NCBI GenBank assembly: GCA_016869715.1
Contig: VGDM01000001.1
Span: forward strand, 62,001-126,000
Length of the DNA: 64,000 nt
Direction of reading: 5' to 3'
Source: Alphaproteobacteria bacterium
Lineage (GTDB): Bacteria; Pseudomonadota; Alphaproteobacteria; Acetobacterales; Acetobacteraceae
Below the pieces are notes generated by a model. That model searched no databases. It was given only the letters and a program-made list of their open reading frames with translations, and was not told the DNA's origin. The first letter of the stretch is position 1. Every line of letters starts with the position of its first letter. The position numbers were made by a program, and so were the translations under genes. This document shows, piece by piece, positions 62,555 to 64,000 of this stretch.

Positions 62555-63091
62555 ATGACCGAGACACTTCCCCGCGCCATTCAGGTGCTGCCCGCCGGCG
62601 GCTGGGTGGAACGCACCGCGCGCCATCGCGTGACGCTGGATTTCGATGACCGTTTCCGTCGCCGCAAGCGCTATGTCGCGGAAGATGGTTTTGCCTTTCT
62701 GCTGGATTTGGAAGAAGCCACCGTGCTCCGCCAGGGTGATGGGCTGCTGCTGGAAGGTGGCGGCGTCATTCTGGTGCAGGCTGCACCCGAGCCCTTGATT
62801 GAGGCCACGGCTGAAACGCCGGAACGCCTCGCGCGTTTGGCCTGGCATCTTGGCAATCGGCATCTTCCGACGCAGATCGACGGCAGCCGCATTCTGATCC
62901 GCAAGGATCATGTGATTGAAGCCATGCTGAAGGGGCTCGGCGCGCAATTGCAGCATGTGGAAGTGGCCTTCGATCCGGAAGGCGGCGCTTATGGCGAACA
63001 TAACCGCCATATGGGGCATCATCACCATCTTCATGGTGATGGCGATCATGACCATCATCACGGCGATGGCCATCATCACCACCATCACTGA
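62555..63091 (+). CDS. ureE: Urease accessory nickel chaperone UreE
   Basis: 178 residues from ATG 62555 (a GTG at 62546 is in frame). The N-terminal peptide-binding domain contains LDFDDRFRRRKRYVAEDG. The C-terminal nickel domain has AWHLGNRHLP, a conserved His in the dimer interface, and a long His/Asp/Gly tail ([19 protein letters not shown] then six His). Long His tails bind several Ni2+. The start of ureF lies inside the code for this tail in another frame. Confidence 0.93.
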   Translation: MTETLPRAIQVLPAGGWVERTARHRVTLDFDDRFRRRKRYVAEDGFAFLLDLEEATVLRQGDGLLLEGGGVILVQAAPEPLIEATAETPERLARLAWHLGNRHLPTQIDGSRILIRKDHVIEAMLKGLGAQLQHVEVAFDPEGGAYGEHNRHMGHHHHLHGDGDHDHHHGDGHHHHHH

Positions 63092-63785
63092 AAGGCGCGC
63101 GGCTGCCCGACAGCAGGCGCTGTATCGGCTGCTGACCTGGCTTTCGCCGGCCTATCCGCTTGGCGCCTACACCTATAGCCAAGGGTTGGAAGCGGCGGTG
63201 GAAGCGGGCAGCGTGGCCAAGCGCGATGGGCTGATTGCCTATGTCAGTACTGCCTTGTTGCGTGGCGCAGGGCGTGTGGATGGTGCGTTATTGGTCGCCG
63301 CCCATCGCGCCATGACGAAGGGCGATGACAAGGCGCTGGATGAGGTTGCAGAACTAGGTGCGGCATGGCGCGGCACAGCGGAAACGGCGCTTGAGGCGGA
63401 AGCGCAGGGCACCGCTTTTACCAGCGTGACACTCGCTGCCTGGGCCACGCCGCGCTTTGCTGCCTTCGCCGCGCGCCACCCGCGCCAATTGGCCCATGCG
63501 GTGGTGTTTGGGGCGGCAGCGGCGGAAAATGGTATTCCCCCCCGCGATGCAGCCTTTGGATTTCTCTCGGCTTTTGCGGCCAATCTGGTTTCCGCTGGTG
63601 TGCGGTTGGTGCCGCTTGGGCAAACCGATGGCCAGCTTGCCATCGCCGCGCTGCAACCCGCCGTGGCCCGCGCGACCGAGGCCGCCTTGAATGCAGATGT
63701 AACAAGGCTTGGCACCGCCACGCCGATGCTCGATATTTTCTCCCTGCGTCATGAGACGCAATACACAAGGTTGTTCAGATCATGA
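63066..63785 (+). CDS. ureF: Urease accessory protein UreF
   Basis: About 239 residues counted from ATG 63066, which falls in the last codons of ureE read in a different frame; an upstream frame to 62955 is only the shadow of the His-tail. Family stretches are [50 protein letters not shown] and [18 protein letters not shown]. UreF acts as a bridge between UreG and the urease-UreD complex. It ends at an ATGA overlap with ureG. The exact start is uncertain by several codons. Confidence 0.87.
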   Translation: MAIITTITERRAAARQQALYRLLTWLSPAYPLGAYTYSQGLEAAVEAGSVAKRDGLIAYVSTALLRGAGRVDGALLVAAHRAMTKGDDKALDEVAELGAAWRGTAETALEAEAQGTAFTSVTLAAWATPRFAAFAARHPRQLAHAVVFGAAAAENGIPPRDAAFGFLSAFAANLVSAGVRLVPLGQTDGQLAIAALQPAVARATEAALNADVTRLGTATPMLDIFSLRHETQYTRLFRS

Positions 63786-64000
63786 GCACTTCGCAGAACG
63801 GCCCGTTTCGGGTGGGCATTGGTGGGCCGGTTGGTTCCGGCAAAACCGCGCTGGTAGATCGGCTTTGCAAATACATGCGCGACCGATACGATATCGCTGT
63901 CATCACCAATGATATCTATACACGTGAAGATGCGGAATTTCTGACACGTTCCGGCGCGCTGGTGCCAGAACGCATTGCGGGGGTTGAAACTGGCGGCTGC
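63782..64000 (+). CDS. ureG: Urease accessory GTPase UreG, 3' part missing
   Basis: The first 73 codons are visible: the P-loop [20 protein letters not shown], the metal/GTPase stretch [15 protein letters not shown], and [15 protein letters not shown], which is specific for UreG. It hydrolyses GTP during nickel transfer to urease. The ATG overlaps the ureF stop by ATGA. The remaining ~130 codons lie outside the window. Confidence 0.95.
   Translation, partial: MSTSQNGPFRVGIGGPVGSGKTALVDRLCKYMRDRYDIAVITNDIYTREDAEFLTRSGALVPERIAGVETGGC

Overview
The window is GC-rich DNA from an alphaproteobacterium, most likely a Roseomonas-type member of the Acetobacteraceae. This placement is an inference. 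It rests on the aerobic (CobS/CobT) cobalamin branch in the order bolA - dnaJ-like - cobS - cobT, a Bug/TctA tricarboxylate-type transporter beside a PrpF-family isomerase, many CoA ligases and a complete-looking urease operon. No rRNA, tRNA, CRISPR array, phage or transposase gene was seen.

Layout. 1-5350 (minus strand): an SDR, an acyl-CoA dehydrogenase, an APH-type kinase, DUF6285, an acyl-CoA ligase and a family III CoA-transferase. This gene set matches the levulinate/4-hydroxyacid (lva) operon of Pseudomonas putida. 5464-15849 (plus): a compact eight-gene catabolic run (SDR, cytochrome c, 2-hydroxyacid dehydrogenase, MFS transporter, gamma-glutamyltransferase-like, TPP enzyme, hydantoinase/oxoprolinase B and A). 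15863-23321 (minus): a two-domain exported protein of unknown function, a ruined type I secretion pair (membrane fusion protein and ABC exporter), and an intact subtilase with PPC and RTX repeats that was probably its cargo. 23640-28534: Nudix, BolA, J-domain protein, CobS and CobT. 28551-30805: two decayed genes (phytase-like esterase and WD40). 30886-39026: RNase E, an amidase interrupted by a stop codon, PBP1A, and prfB with its programmed frameshift. 39072-45501: AEC transporter, split TPP decarboxylase, PrpF family, TctA-TctB fusion, Bug protein. 45622-48854: RluC-type synthase and AsmA. 48867-56865 (minus): DUF3775, WD40 protein, CobW GTPase, class III aminotransferase flanked by two copies of a palindromic element, acyl-CoA ligase, acetamidase/formamidase and CorA. 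57013-58537: TatA and a broken TerC. 58588-64000: allA diverging from ureDABCEF and a truncated ureG.

How the parts work together. The first cluster would activate, phosphorylate and rearrange hydroxyacyl-CoAs for beta-oxidation. AllA releases urea from ureidoglycolate, and the divergent urease would hydrolyse it, so this is an end-of-purine-catabolism module. The T1SS pair and its RTX protease show a secretion system lost before its cargo.

Most striking: (1) the lva-like operon; (2) a 57-bp palindromic element present twice in inverted orientation around the aminotransferase gene, with compensatory changes in its stem; (3) six genes carrying frameshifts or in-frame stops, suggesting ongoing gene loss; (4) a urease gamma subunit with a histone-like basic tail. 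All functional statements come from reading motifs and family knowledge; no database search was run.
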